Shown here one piece after another: positions 19,623-28,462 of a stretch of 64,000 nt of DNA. Origin of the DNA: an uncultured Prevotellaceae bacterium (GTDB taxonomy: Bacteria > Bacteroidota > Bacteroidia > Bacteroidales > Bacteroidaceae); the NCBI GenBank assembly GCA_946185485.1, contig CAMHJQ010000013.1:24289-88288 (forward strand). The letters are read 5' to 3'. The notes beneath the pieces are model-generated. The model was not told the origin of the DNA, did no database searches, and worked only from the letters and a program-made list of their open reading frames with translations. Within the stretch, counting starts at the first letter, position 1, and every line of letters starts with the position of its first letter. A program made the translations under genes and the position numbers.

Positions 19623-20153
19623 TTATTTGTTGTGTTCTTTGAGAAAGCGGATGACGGCATTGCGGATGCTGGTAAGTCCGAAGTCGGCGGGGTTGATGTC
19701 GCCGATGGGTATCCAAAGGGCCTCGGCAGCGTCATCGGCGGCGGTCACGGCAGCAGAACCGCCGTGAACACGAACCAGGAAGTCCATGTCGAGCGTGTGG
19801 ACGCCCATGCCGCTATATTGATAGACGTTGGGCGACGAGAAGAGGTACTGGATGTCCTTGATGTCGAGACCTGTCTCTTCCTTGATTTCGCGCACCATGC
19901 CTTCCTCCACCGTCTCGCCCATGTCGCAGAATCCGCCGGGCAGGTCGAGGGTGCCCTTGGCGGGTTCCTTGGCGCGGCGCACCACCAGCATCTCGTCGTT
20001 ATCGTTGACGATGAAGGCAGCCGTTGCCGAACAGGGATTGGCATAGTACGTAAAACCACAGTCGCGGCACTGCTTGCTCTTGAAGTTGTTGACCTCGAAA
20101 TGCGCACTGCCACACACCGGACAATACTTGAATATCTCTAAAGGATGCTCCAT
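19623..20153 (-). CDS. Nudix hydrolase with zinc ribbon
   Basis: A 176-residue protein. Residues 9-40 form a zinc ribbon (YCPVCGSAHFE and KQCRDCGFTYY, four cysteines). The Nudix box GGFCDMGETVEEGMVREIKE, continuing ETGL, is complete (Gx5Ex7REUxEExGU). The layout recalls NudC-type NADH pyrophosphatases but lacks their longer N-terminal domain, so the substrate is open. It ends 19 bases before the GH13 start. Confidence 0.9.
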   Translation of the reverse strand: MEHPLEIFKYCPVCGSAHFEVNNFKSKQCRDCGFTYYANPCSATAAFIVNDNDEMLVVRRAKEPAKGTLDLPGGFCDMGETVEEGMVREIKEETGLDIKDIQYLFSSPNVYQYSGMGVHTLDMDFLVRVHGGSAAVTAADDAAEALWIPIGDINPADFGLTSIRNAVIRFLKEHNK

Positions 20154-20172
20154 ATCTTTCTTCTACAGCAGA

Positions 20173-21657
20173 TTACCAGTTATCTGTACGGAAGGGGAAC
20201 AGGGGCAGGTTGGCACCGTTGATGACGTTGCCCAGTTGGAAGTTGCGGAAGCAGTAGCGCACGGCAACGGGTTTCTTTACTTCGGGAGCCGTCACGATGA
20301 TGGCCTCGTCCCAGTAGTCGCCACCGGGACGCCAGAAGTGCTGGGCAGTAGCCGGGTGGAAGACCCGGTCCTCGCCGGCCACCTCAAAGCCGCGAATCAT
20401 CTCGTAAGGTCCATCGGCGTGGTAGTTGTCCTGCAGGTGGATGAATACGGTGTCGCCCTTGACCGTCATGTCCTTGTACGATGAACTCTTGTAGAGCACC
20501 TGCTCGAAGCCGTAGTCGCGGTTCAGTGCTGTCCAGGCTAAGCGCTCGCCCACCTGACGCTTCTGCGTGGGGTGAATCTGCGTCCATTCGTAGGGGTAGG
20601 CGAGGTCGTTGGTGCATACCAGCGAACTGTTGGGGATGATCTGGGCGGCACGGAACTGCTGTTCGCGCAGCAGGGCACCGCTCACGCCGTCGATGCCGTC
20701 GCCGTAGGCGTAAGGGGCTATCTGCACGAAGTAGAACGGTATCTCACCCAACTTAAACTGCGAACGCCACTGCTCCACCAAAAGCTTCAATCGCTCAGAA
20801 TACTGGTTGCCGGGGTCGTTGACGTTCGAGCAGCCCTGATAGTAGAGGATGCCCTTCACTGTGTAATTCAGGATGGGGTTGAAGGTGCCGTTGCCCCACA
20901 CCAAAGCGCGCAGGTAGTCAAACTCCTTCTTGGCGTTGACGATACCCGTGGTGTCCGTCGGCTCTTGCGTGTATTTCTCCAGGTTCTCTTTCGTCAGCCA
21001 ACTTTCTACACGCGAACCGCCCTTGTTGGCCTCAATCAGTCCGATGGGGCAGTCCAGGGCCTGGTGCATGACGCGGGCGAAGAAATAGCCCGTTGCCGAA
21101 AACTCGCTCACTGTCTTTGGGCTGCAGTCGCGCCACTCCGTCTGGGCATCCTCCTGCGGCTCCATGCGCATGATGCTCGGAATCTTGGCACTGCGCACAC
21201 CGCTGTGCCGGGCTGCGTCGATGACCACCGAGTTGTAGTCCTCCACGGGGCAGCCCCAGAAGCCCTTCACCGGCATCTCCATGTTCGACTGTCCGGCACA
21301 TACCCATACCTCGCCAGCCAATACATTCTTGATGGTCACCTGTCCGTCACCGTCGTCGAAGGTGATAGACAGGGGAGTGTACGAGGCTTTGGGCGACTTC
21401 ACTGTCAACAGCCAGCGTCCTTGTTTGTCGGCCTTCGCCTCGCTGCGTTGGTCCGACCACGACGTCGTGGCCACGACTTTGCTACCGGCCTTTGCCCAGC
21501 CCCACAGACGGACGTCCGTCTGCTGCTGAATCACCATGTTATCGCTTACCAGATGGGGCAGCCGTACCTTGCCCTGAACACTTGTTGACATGGACAGCGT
21601 TACTGCCAGCAATAGACAGCTCCGCCGCATGCCCAAAGAGAGAATTCCTTTACTCAT
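20173..21657 (-). CDS. Sialate O-acetylesterase-like SGNH esterase
   Basis: A 494-residue exported esterase. It begins MSKGILSLGMRRSCLLLAVT, a signal peptide. VWVCAGQSNMEMPVKGFWGC carries the GQSN nucleophile motif of SASA-type esterases; THLG-type and IHPTQKRQVGERLA segments give the C-terminal DxxH region. It would remove acetyl groups from sialic acids or plant glycans. ATG 21657 was chosen because the longer reading starts inside the -7 promoter box. The next gene is the Nudix hydrolase, 19 bases on. Confidence 0.88.
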   Translation of the reverse strand: MSKGILSLGMRRSCLLLAVTLSMSTSVQGKVRLPHLVSDNMVIQQQTDVRLWGWAKAGSKVVATTSWSDQRSEAKADKQGRWLLTVKSPKASYTPLSITFDDGDGQVTIKNVLAGEVWVCAGQSNMEMPVKGFWGCPVEDYNSVVIDAARHSGVRSAKIPSIMRMEPQEDAQTEWRDCSPKTVSEFSATGYFFARVMHQALDCPIGLIEANKGGSRVESWLTKENLEKYTQEPTDTTGIVNAKKEFDYLRALVWGNGTFNPILNYTVKGILYYQGCSNVNDPGNQYSERLKLLVEQWRSQFKLGEIPFYFVQIAPYAYGDGIDGVSGALLREQQFRAAQIIPNSSLVCTNDLAYPYEWTQIHPTQKRQVGERLAWTALNRDYGFEQVLYKSSSYKDMTVKGDTVFIHLQDNYHADGPYEMIRGFEVAGEDRVFHPATAQHFWRPGGDYWDEAIIVTAPEVKKPVAVRYCFRNFQLGNVINGANLPLFPFRTDNW

Positions 21658-21684
21658 AGTCTTACGTTTTTTGTTAATTTCCGT

Positions 21685-21692
21685 CAAAGGTA
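21685..21692 (-). promoter_or_regulatory. -7 box of the acetylesterase gene
   Basis: TACCTTTG on the minus strand, 27 bases before the chosen ATG. No clear -33 box lies 19 bases further up, because that place is taken by a terminator hairpin. Confidence 0.55.
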
Positions 21693-21693
21693 C

Positions 21694-21727
21694 AAAAAAA
21701 AGAACTGCGTCCCGTTGGTCGCAGCTC
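21694..21727 (-). terminator. Rho-independent terminator of the DUF5703-type gene
   Basis: On the minus strand an 11-bp GC-rich stem (gagctgcgacc pairing with ggacgcagttc, two imperfect pairs) is followed by eight T. It lies about 50 bases after the stop at 21776. Confidence 0.75.
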
Positions 21728-21775
21728 CTTTTTGTTCATTATTTTTTATTTTTTAACGCTTGACGTTCGTCATGG

Positions 21776-23974
21776 TCATTCAGTGACAATATCTTTTCGT
21801 CGAGCGATGGGTGTGACGTTGATGATTTTCACCTGTCCGCCGCGAAGCTCGGCCTCGACGGTGGTGTTGCCGCTGGCATGAAGCTTGAAGCGGACATCCC
21901 ACTGGCGCGGCCAGGCGGGGAAGAGGAGGATGGTGTCACCCACTTCCTGCAATAACATCTCCTGCAGGGCTATCATGCCGCTGCCACCCCAGTTGTGGTC
22001 GGGCGTCCAGTCGAAGCCGGGACCCCAGAAGGCAGGGAAACGGTGAGGGCCGTTGCCTAACTTCTTGGTGATGAGGCGTTCGGCCTCGTCGGTCAGTCCC
22101 AGGCAGGCCGCCCAGATGGCATCCTGCTTCCAGCCCACGTGTGAACGGAACTCCAGTGCCAGACTGTCGTTCTGATAGGTGTTGCGGGCGATGTCAAGAC
22201 CGGGACGCCCTACGCCATACATGCGCCAGGGGAAGACGGGGTAGAGCTGCATGCTCTCGGTGTTCTGTACGCGTTCGTAGTGCAGGGCAGGCGCTATCAT
22301 GCCGTTGCGGATGGTGATGTCGGGTAAGCGACTCAACAAAATGGAGTCGGACATGGCTGCTGCGACGGTGCGCAGGGCGGCAATGGTCGAGGTGCTGTTG
22401 TAGGCCATCTTGTAGGTCTCGCCGCCGCTGCCAGGGTAGAGCACGAGCTTGCCGTTGCCGTCAAGTCGTTTGGCACCACGCTGGTTGGCGAGATACTGGT
22501 AGTGCTCGTCGAAGAAGCGCAGACAGGACTTAATCATCGGCACGTACTTCGTGATGTCCATGCCGCAATAGCGGTGAGCCTCCAACGCCATCATGCAGAA
22601 CTCCAGGCAGGTGTCCCACTCATATTCCAGCCAGGCATTGCGCTCCAGTCCCGGGTCGAAGCCGTCGGGGCGCTTTGTGCCATATTCAGGATAGCAGGGC
22701 AGACCGTAGTTCTCAATCTGCTCGGTCAGACAGGCGCCCTCATGTCCCCAATAGAGTCGTGAGCGTTCCTCGGCGTTCTGATAGATACTCAGGTAGAAGT
22801 CGAGCTGAGGCAGGAGTAGGTCGTAGTCACCGTTCTTCAGCATCGGCCAGTAGACGAGGCGCTGGTTCTGTGCCGTATGCACGCCGCCGCCCCAGTTGCG
22901 ATAGTCGGGCGACAGGCGGTATTCGTCGGCCTTTTCTACATATTCCGGGTCAAACGTAAAGAGTCCGCCATTGAACTTTGTGGGCCACTGTCCGCGGCTG
23001 TTGCAGCCTAACATATAGCGGAACAGCGTGTAGTTGCGAACCAGGTCAGACCCCGGAGCCTCCACATAGCTACGCTGCCAGAACTGGTGCCACCAGTCAC
23101 GCGTCACCTTCTGGTCACGCTTGGTCTGGATGGAGCGCTCGGTATGGGTGAGCAGTGCCTGCCACTGGTCGATAGTGCCTTGGCAGGTGGCCAGAGTGAT
23201 GGTGAAGGCATGACGCTGCAGGGGACGCTTCGAGCGGTACGTCCAGCCCTCGTAGGGGGTGCTGGCATATCGTCCCTCGGTGTGTCCCTTCAACGTAAAC
23301 TGGTCACCATGCAGGCGCCCGCCGAAGGTGAGGTGCTTCAGGGGATTGGTCAGGCGGTCTTTCACGGCATCCATCTTCTGCTGGCTGACGGTGGCGTCGA
23401 AGATAGTGACGGCACCGTTATGGTGCAGGAAGGTGATACCGTCCTCTTTGGCGATGATGCTGTCGCGGAGTGTCATCAGTCCCTTGGGAGCGGAGAACTT
23501 GTAGCTGCACTGGAAGCGCTCACGCTGGGTCAGCTCATGGTCGCGGGTGCGCCACGACTCATAGGTCACCTCCACGTCGGTCTTCTCCTTCTCCTTGGAC
23601 ACTTCTACATGAATGACGGGTTTTTCGACATCGGCCCAGATGAGCACCCACTGCTGGCCGTCCGTCACCTGGCAGTAGCCGTCGCTGAGCACGAGCTGCT
23701 GGCGGAACGACTGCGGGTTGAACGGCTTCGACAGGTGGATGCGGAAGCGACCCAGCTTCAGCAGCGTATTATTCTCGTCGAAGCAGCCGCTGCGTGACAG
23801 GTAGAACAGCACGTCGCCGTCCTCGCACCATACGTTCATGCCCACGTCGCCGCCCCCGCAGGGCATCGACTCGCTGCTGTTCTTACTTGGCGTGCGCCAC
23901 TCGTAAGTCTCGGGCTGTGCCCACAGACGCAACACCGAAACAATAAAAAAACAAAAAATAAGATACTTCTTCAT
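21776..23974 (-). CDS. DUF5703-type large exported protein, glycosidase-like
   Basis: A 732-residue protein with signal peptide MKKYLIFCFFIVSVLRLWAQ. The N-terminal part (YEWRTPSKNSSESMPCGGGD, VGMNVWCEDGDVLFYLSRSG) matches the DUF5703 domain found in GH95-like proteins. The rest has features of an (alpha/alpha)6 barrel: CNSRGQWPTKFNGGLFTFDP, WGHEGACLTEQ, WLEYEWDTCLEFC, NWGGSGMIALQEML. It is probably a periplasmic glycoside hydrolase acting on fucosylated or galactosylated glycans, but the catalytic residues are not certain. ATG 23974 gives the signal peptide. Confidence 0.8.
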   Translation of the reverse strand: MKKYLIFCFFIVSVLRLWAQPETYEWRTPSKNSSESMPCGGGDVGMNVWCEDGDVLFYLSRSGCFDENNTLLKLGRFRIHLSKPFNPQSFRQQLVLSDGYCQVTDGQQWVLIWADVEKPVIHVEVSKEKEKTDVEVTYESWRTRDHELTQRERFQCSYKFSAPKGLMTLRDSIIAKEDGITFLHHNGAVTIFDATVSQQKMDAVKDRLTNPLKHLTFGGRLHGDQFTLKGHTEGRYASTPYEGWTYRSKRPLQRHAFTITLATCQGTIDQWQALLTHTERSIQTKRDQKVTRDWWHQFWQRSYVEAPGSDLVRNYTLFRYMLGCNSRGQWPTKFNGGLFTFDPEYVEKADEYRLSPDYRNWGGGVHTAQNQRLVYWPMLKNGDYDLLLPQLDFYLSIYQNAEERSRLYWGHEGACLTEQIENYGLPCYPEYGTKRPDGFDPGLERNAWLEYEWDTCLEFCMMALEAHRYCGMDITKYVPMIKSCLRFFDEHYQYLANQRGAKRLDGNGKLVLYPGSGGETYKMAYNSTSTIAALRTVAAAMSDSILLSRLPDITIRNGMIAPALHYERVQNTESMQLYPVFPWRMYGVGRPGLDIARNTYQNDSLALEFRSHVGWKQDAIWAACLGLTDEAERLITKKLGNGPHRFPAFWGPGFDWTPDHNWGGSGMIALQEMLLQEVGDTILLFPAWPRQWDVRFKLHASGNTTVEAELRGGQVKIINVTPIARRKDIVTE

Positions 23975-23995
23975 ATCAATAAGACGGAAAATCCC

Positions 23996-24003
23996 TATCT
24001 TTG
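23996..24003 (+). promoter_or_regulatory. Putative -7 box of the metallophosphoesterase gene
   Basis: TATCTTTG on the plus strand, 59 bases before ATG 24063. No good -33 box is seen. A possible minus-strand counterpart (AACCTTTG at 24018-24025) would serve the divergent DUF5703-type gene. Confidence 0.4.
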
Positions 24004-24041
24004 CACCCAATTAGCTGCAAAGGTTCGGGCTGTGTAGAAGA

Positions 24042-24062
24042 ATCTTTAGTCTTTAATCTTGA
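24042..24062 (+). repeat. 7-bp repeat array just before the metallophosphoesterase start
   Basis: Three heptamers, atcttta, gtcttta, atcttga, end at the base before the ATG and so occupy the ribosome-binding region. Confidence 0.65.
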
Positions 24063-25178
24063 ATGAAAATGATGTGGATGCTGTTGTTTATGTTGCTGCC
24101 AGTGGTGGCAATGAGTTATATCGGCTGGCATATATGGTGCCTGCTGCCAGTAGGATGGGGGTGGAAACTGTTGGCCGTGGTGCTGATGGTGGCATCGTTC
24201 GCGCTGCTGTTTGCCAACTTCTGGCGCGTCACCGACCGCCTGCCGCTGTGGTTAGGGTCAGTGATCTATGAAGTGGGCACGTCGAGCCTCTTTATCCTGC
24301 TCTACCTGTTTATGCTTTTCCTGCTGTTAGACTTAGGCAGACTGGTGCATCTGGTCTCGCGTACCTTATTATATAATAATGGGGGGATGGCGGGCGGCAT
24401 CGCACTGTTCATCTTCGGCCTTTTCCTCTACGGCAACCTGCACTACCGCGACAAATACCGCCAGGAGCTGACGCTGACGTCGGCAAAGGTCACAAAACCC
24501 ATGCGACTGGTCATGATGAGCGACCTGCACATCGGCTACCATAACCGTCGCGACGAGCTGCACCGCTGGGTGGACATCATTAACAGCGAACAGCCGGACG
24601 CCATCCTCATTGCGGGCGACATCATCGACGGCAGCATGCGCCCCATCATGGAAGAGCGCATGGCGGAGGAGTTCCGCCGGCTGAAGGCTCCTGTCTATGC
24701 CTGTCTGGGCAACCACGAATACTTTAGCGGCGAGCCAGAGGCGGAGCAGTTCTACCGCGAGGCGGGCATCCATCTGCTGCGCGACAGCATGGCCGTAGTC
24801 GGCGACCTGTGCATCATCGGCCGCGACGACCGCATGAACATGAAACGCAAAAACCTTGCAGCCATCATGAAGCAGGACATTGCTTCCTCCGCCCTCCACT
24901 CGTCACCTTCCGACCGATTCACCATTCTGCTCGACCACCAGCCCTACCATCTGGAACAGGCGGAGCGGCAGGGCATCGACTTCCAGTTCAGTGGACATAC
25001 GCACCACGGACAGGTATGGCCTATTTCCTGGATTACGGATTATGTCTATGAGTGTTCCTTCGGCGAGCACCAGCGCGGCAACACCCGCTACTATGTCAGC
25101 AGCGGCCTGGGCATCTGGGGTGGCAAGTTCCGCATCGGCACACGCTCCGAGTACGTTGTCGTTATCATTGACCATTAA
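24063..25178 (+). CDS. Membrane-anchored metallophosphoesterase
   Basis: A 371-residue protein with about four N-terminal helices (residues 1-125) and a calcineurin-like phosphoesterase domain (residues 140-365). Metal-binding motifs are intact: MSDLHIGYH, ILIAGDIIDG, CLGNHEYF, FTILLDHQPYH and FSGHTHHGQVWP. The layout matches YaeI/YkuE-type enzymes, which act on membrane lipids or sugar phosphates; the substrate is unknown. Its stop codon lies inside a 7-bp repeat array. A decayed relative of this gene lies at 47216-47492. Confidence 0.88.
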   Translation: MKMMWMLLFMLLPVVAMSYIGWHIWCLLPVGWGWKLLAVVLMVASFALLFANFWRVTDRLPLWLGSVIYEVGTSSLFILLYLFMLFLLLDLGRLVHLVSRTLLYNNGGMAGGIALFIFGLFLYGNLHYRDKYRQELTLTSAKVTKPMRLVMMSDLHIGYHNRRDELHRWVDIINSEQPDAILIAGDIIDGSMRPIMEERMAEEFRRLKAPVYACLGNHEYFSGEPEAEQFYREAGIHLLRDSMAVVGDLCIIGRDDRMNMKRKNLAAIMKQDIASSALHSSPSDRFTILLDHQPYHLEQAERQGIDFQFSGHTHHGQVWPISWITDYVYECSFGEHQRGNTRYYVSSGLGIWGGKFRIGTRSEYVVVIIDH

Positions 25179-25198
25179 CCATTGACCATTGACCATTG
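25164..25198 (+). repeat. 7-bp repeat array containing the metallophosphoesterase stop
   Basis: Five heptamers: atcattg, accatta, accattg, accattg, accattg. The second supplies the TAA stop at 25176-25178; the last residues (IIDH) are also encoded by the array. Confidence 0.85.
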
Positions 25199-25237
25199 AA
25201 CGCAAGCCCTTAACCGGTTAGTGGCTAATGTTCAATG

Positions 25238-27067
25238 TTATAAGCTCTGCATGTCGTTCAGACGCTTGTAGTAGCCGTCAATAGACAGCAGCTGTTCGTG
25301 GGTGCCGCGTTCCACGATGCGGCCGTCATGCAGCACGCATATCTCGTCGGCATTCTTGATAGTTGACAGGCGGTGGGCAATGGCCACCGTGGTACGCGTC
25401 TTCATCAGTCGCTCCAAAGCATCCTGCACCAGTCGCTCGCTCTCAGTGTCGAGAGCCGACGTGGCCTCGTCAAGAATGAGGATGGGCGGGTTCTTCAGGA
25501 TGGCACGAGCAATGGAGACACGCTGGCGCTGACCGCCTGACAGGCGTCCGCCACGGTCACCGATATTGGTGTCGAAGCCATGCTCCGACTGTGTAATGAA
25601 GTCGTAGGCGTTGGCAATCTTGGCTGCCTCGGCAATCTGCTCGTCAGTGGCGTTGTCAACGCCGAACGAGATATTGTTGCGGAAGGAGTCGTTGAAGAGG
25701 ATGGCCTCCTGGTTGACGTTGCCTATGAGCTGGCGCAGGTCCTGCACGCCGAGGTCGCGCACGTTGATGCCGTCGATGAGCACCTCGCCCTCCTGCACGT
25801 CGTAGTAGCGGGGGATAAGATCGACCAGTGTCGATTTGCCCGAACCCGACTGTCCCACGATGGCGATGGTCTTACCCTTGGGGATGGTGAGGTTGATGTT
25901 GCGCAGCACCCACTGCTCGCCATAGCGGAACGACACGTTGCGGAACTCTATCTGGTGTTCGAAGGTCTTGAGCCGCTTGGGGTGCACAGGGTCTTTGATG
26001 GTGTTCTCGGCCAGCAGAATCTTGTCGATACGCTCCATCGAGGCCAGACCCTTCGGGATGTTGTAGCCCACCTTCGATACCTCCTTCAGCGGATTGATGA
26101 TGCTGTAGAGGATGACCATATAGTAGATAAAGGTGGGGCCGGACAACGACTGGTTGTTCAGCACCAGCACGCCGCCGAACCACAGTACGATGACAATCAT
26201 GCACGTACCCAGAAACTCTGACAGCGGATGTCCGAGGTTCTGGCGGATGTTCACCCACATGATGTCGTGGCGGTAGGTGGAGTTGATGTTGTTGAACTTG
26301 TCGCGCATCTTGCCCTCGGCACAGAAGGCCTTGATGATGCGCAGGCCCCCCAAGGTCTCATCGACAACGGTCATCGTGTCGCTCCACAGTGCTTGTGCCT
26401 TGATGCTCTGTGCCTTCAGCTTGCGGCCTATCCAGCCCATGAACCACCCGATGAGGGGTATGATGACGATGGAGAACAGCGTCAGCTGCCACGAGATGAC
26501 AATCAGGGTCACGAAGTAGGAGATGATGAGAATGGGGTTCTTGAACATCAGGTCGAGGCTGGACATGATGCTGACCTCCACCTCCTGTACGTCGCCAGTC
26601 ATGCGGGCAATGATGTCGCCCTTGCGCTCCTCGGTGAAGAAGCCCAACGGCAGGCGCACTATCTTGTTGTACAGCTGGTTGCGCATGTCGCGCACCACGC
26701 CGGTACGAATGGGCACCACGCTGGCCGAGGCCAGGAAGTAGGCGAGCGTCTTCAGCAGGGTGGTGACGATGAGGAACAGTCCGATGAAAAGCAGCGTCGT
26801 CGTCGAGCCTACGTCGGTGATGAAATAGTTGATGTAGTAATAGACGTTGTTGACGGCTACTTCCTGTAGGCTGCCGTCGCTCCAGCTCATCAGTTCGGTG
26901 GCAGGCACGGCATCCTCCGTCTTGAACAGAATCTGCAGGATAGGTATCAGCGCCGCAAACGAGAAGATGTTGAGCAACGCCGACAGGATGTTGAACACTA
27001 TCGAGAGGACGATGTATTTTTTATAAGGAGGCACGAAGCGCCTCAGAACTCGCATAAACTCTTTCAT
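25238..27067 (-). CDS. MsbA-like ABC exporter (permease-ATPase fusion)
   Basis: A 609-residue half transporter. Residues 1-330 form a six-helix exporter domain. The ATPase has Walker A GQSGSGKST, signature LSGGQRQRVSIARA, Walker B ILILDEATSALD and the H-loop in VAIAHRLSTI. The family flips lipid A or exports drugs and peptides across the inner membrane. Its ATG overlaps the miaB stop by 4 bases (ATGA), so the two genes are translationally linked. Confidence 0.92.
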   Translation of the reverse strand: MKEFMRVLRRFVPPYKKYIVLSIVFNILSALLNIFSFAALIPILQILFKTEDAVPATELMSWSDGSLQEVAVNNVYYYINYFITDVGSTTTLLFIGLFLIVTTLLKTLAYFLASASVVPIRTGVVRDMRNQLYNKIVRLPLGFFTEERKGDIIARMTGDVQEVEVSIMSSLDLMFKNPILIISYFVTLIVISWQLTLFSIVIIPLIGWFMGWIGRKLKAQSIKAQALWSDTMTVVDETLGGLRIIKAFCAEGKMRDKFNNINSTYRHDIMWVNIRQNLGHPLSEFLGTCMIVIVLWFGGVLVLNNQSLSGPTFIYYMVILYSIINPLKEVSKVGYNIPKGLASMERIDKILLAENTIKDPVHPKRLKTFEHQIEFRNVSFRYGEQWVLRNINLTIPKGKTIAIVGQSGSGKSTLVDLIPRYYDVQEGEVLIDGINVRDLGVQDLRQLIGNVNQEAILFNDSFRNNISFGVDNATDEQIAEAAKIANAYDFITQSEHGFDTNIGDRGGRLSGGQRQRVSIARAILKNPPILILDEATSALDTESERLVQDALERLMKTRTTVAIAHRLSTIKNADEICVLHDGRIVERGTHEQLLSIDGYYKRLNDMQSL

Positions 27068-28389
27068 AATGCCTCGCCTAATAAAGTAGCACTCGTTGAA
27101 CTGGTTATTCTTACACGCACGGTCTCGCCGATGTGGTGGGAACCTTTCGGGATGACCACGGCCTTGTTCTGCTCCGTGCGGCCCATCAGCTGTTCACGGC
27201 TGCGCTTGGAGAAGCCCTCAATGAGTACGTCGAATTCCTTGCCCTCGTCTTTCTTGTTCTGTTGGGCGGAAATCTCCGTCTGCAGGGCAATCAGCTCGTT
27301 CAGCCGGCGTATCTTCTCTTCCTCGGGTACGTCGTCGGGCAAGTGCTTCGAGGCGTAGGTGCCCGGACGCTCCGAATATTTGAACATAAACGCCGAGTCG
27401 TAGCCCACCTCGCGCATCAGGCTCAGCGAGAGCTGGTGGTCTTCCTCCGTTTCGCTATGGTAGCCCACGAAGATGTCGGTGCTGAGACCGCAGTCGGGAA
27501 TGATGCGGCGGATGGCCTCCACGCGTCCCAGATACCACTCGCGGGTGTACTTGCGGTTCATCAGTTTCAGGATGCGGTCGCTGCCGCTCTGTACGGGCAG
27601 GTGGATATGCTTGCAGACGTTGGGCATCTCGGCAATGACGCGCAATGTCTCGTCGCTCATGTCCTTGGGATGGCTGGTGGTGAAGCGGATGCGCATCTCT
27701 GGCGCCTCCTCAGCCACGCGGCGCAGCAGCTGCGGGAAATTGGTGGAGAGCTGCAGGTACGAGTTCACGTTCTGTCCCAGCAGCGTCACTTCCTTGAAGC
27801 CACGGTCGCGCAGGTCACGCACCTCACGCAGAATGCTCTCCACGTCACGGCTGCGCTCTCGGCCACGGGTGTAGGGCACGATGCAGTAGTGGCAGAAGTT
27901 GTTGCAGCCGCGCATGATGCTGACAAAACCGCCTATCCTCGCTCCGTGCAGGCGCTGCGGCACGATGTCCTTGTAGGTCTCGCTGGTGCTCAGCTCGATG
28001 TTGATGGCTTTATGGCCGCCCTCGGCCTGTGCAACAAGGTCGGGCAGCGACAAATAGGCATCGGGTCCTGCCACCAGGTCGCAATGGTGGTTCTGCAGCA
28101 GGTCGTCCTTGACACGCTCGGCCATGCAGCCTAACACGCCGATAATCAACGGCGGGCGTTCAACATTCAACGTTGAACGACGTTTGCGTTCGGCAGCGAG
28201 GGCATCCAATCGGTGGTAAATCTTCTGTTCGGCATTGTCGCGCACGGAACAGGTGTTCAGAAATACGGCATCGGCATCGTCAAGCGTCTCCGTGGTCTCG
28301 TAGCCTGCCATCTGCATCACGCTGGCAACAACCTCCGAGTCAGCCACATTCATCTGGCAGCCGTATGTCTCTATGTATAGCTTTTTCAT
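27064..28389 (-). CDS. miaB: tRNA-2-methylthio-N6-isopentenyladenosine synthase MiaB
   Basis: A 441-residue radical SAM methylthiotransferase that modifies A37 of tRNAs reading U-starting codons. The N-terminal cluster cysteines are in ETYGCQMN, LNTCSVRDNA and GVLGCMAERV. The radical SAM triad is MRGCNNFCHYCIVPY. A TRAM domain closes the protein. ATG 28389 gives the standard start MKKLYIETYGCQMN. A short stretch, RRSTLNVERP, between the N-terminal domain strands is encoded by 7-bp repeats (28158-28178). Confidence 0.96.
   Translation of the reverse strand: MKKLYIETYGCQMNVADSEVVASVMQMAGYETTETLDDADAVFLNTCSVRDNAEQKIYHRLDALAAERKRRSTLNVERPPLIIGVLGCMAERVKDDLLQNHHCDLVAGPDAYLSLPDLVAQAEGGHKAINIELSTSETYKDIVPQRLHGARIGGFVSIMRGCNNFCHYCIVPYTRGRERSRDVESILREVRDLRDRGFKEVTLLGQNVNSYLQLSTNFPQLLRRVAEEAPEMRIRFTTSHPKDMSDETLRVIAEMPNVCKHIHLPVQSGSDRILKLMNRKYTREWYLGRVEAIRRIIPDCGLSTDIFVGYHSETEEDHQLSLSLMREVGYDSAFMFKYSERPGTYASKHLPDDVPEEEKIRRLNELIALQTEISAQQNKKDEGKEFDVLIEGFSKRSREQLMGRTEQNKAVVIPKGSHHIGETVRVRITSSTSATLLGEAL
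28158..28178 (-). repeat. 7-bp repeat units inside miaB
   Basis: Plus-strand units gttcaac, attcaac, gttgaac; the last two also form a small palindrome (ttcaacgttgaa). They are translated as STLNVER in a loop before PPLIIGVLGC, so they look inserted without breaking the frame. Confidence 0.6.
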
Positions 28390-28409
28390 TATCTTTTTTC
28401 TTTTTGGCT

Positions 28410-28440
28410 GCAAAGTTACGAAAAAAATGCGTAACTTTGC
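28410..28440. promoter_or_regulatory. Back-to-back promoters within one palindrome (miaB / DUF3737)
   Basis: The sequence gcaaagttacg (28410-28420), nine bases, then cgtaactttgc (28430-28440) is a perfect 11-bp inverted repeat. Each arm carries a TAACTTTG -7 box, one for minus-strand miaB and one for the plus-strand DUF3737 gene, only 13 bases apart. Neither has a good -33 box. Confidence 0.65.
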
Positions 28441-28462
28441 ATCTTGAATCACAAAACTGACC

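Noticed and set aside
20572..21588. 338-codon open frame antisense to the acetylesterase gene
   Set aside because: A shadow of the real gene; no recognisable domain or start signal.
21658..21687. Longer N-terminus for the acetylesterase
   Set aside because: It would start at a TTG inside the -7 box, and the shorter start gives a proper signal peptide.
27133..28134. 333-codon open frame antisense to miaB
   Set aside because: miaB is certain on the other strand, and this frame shows no family motif.
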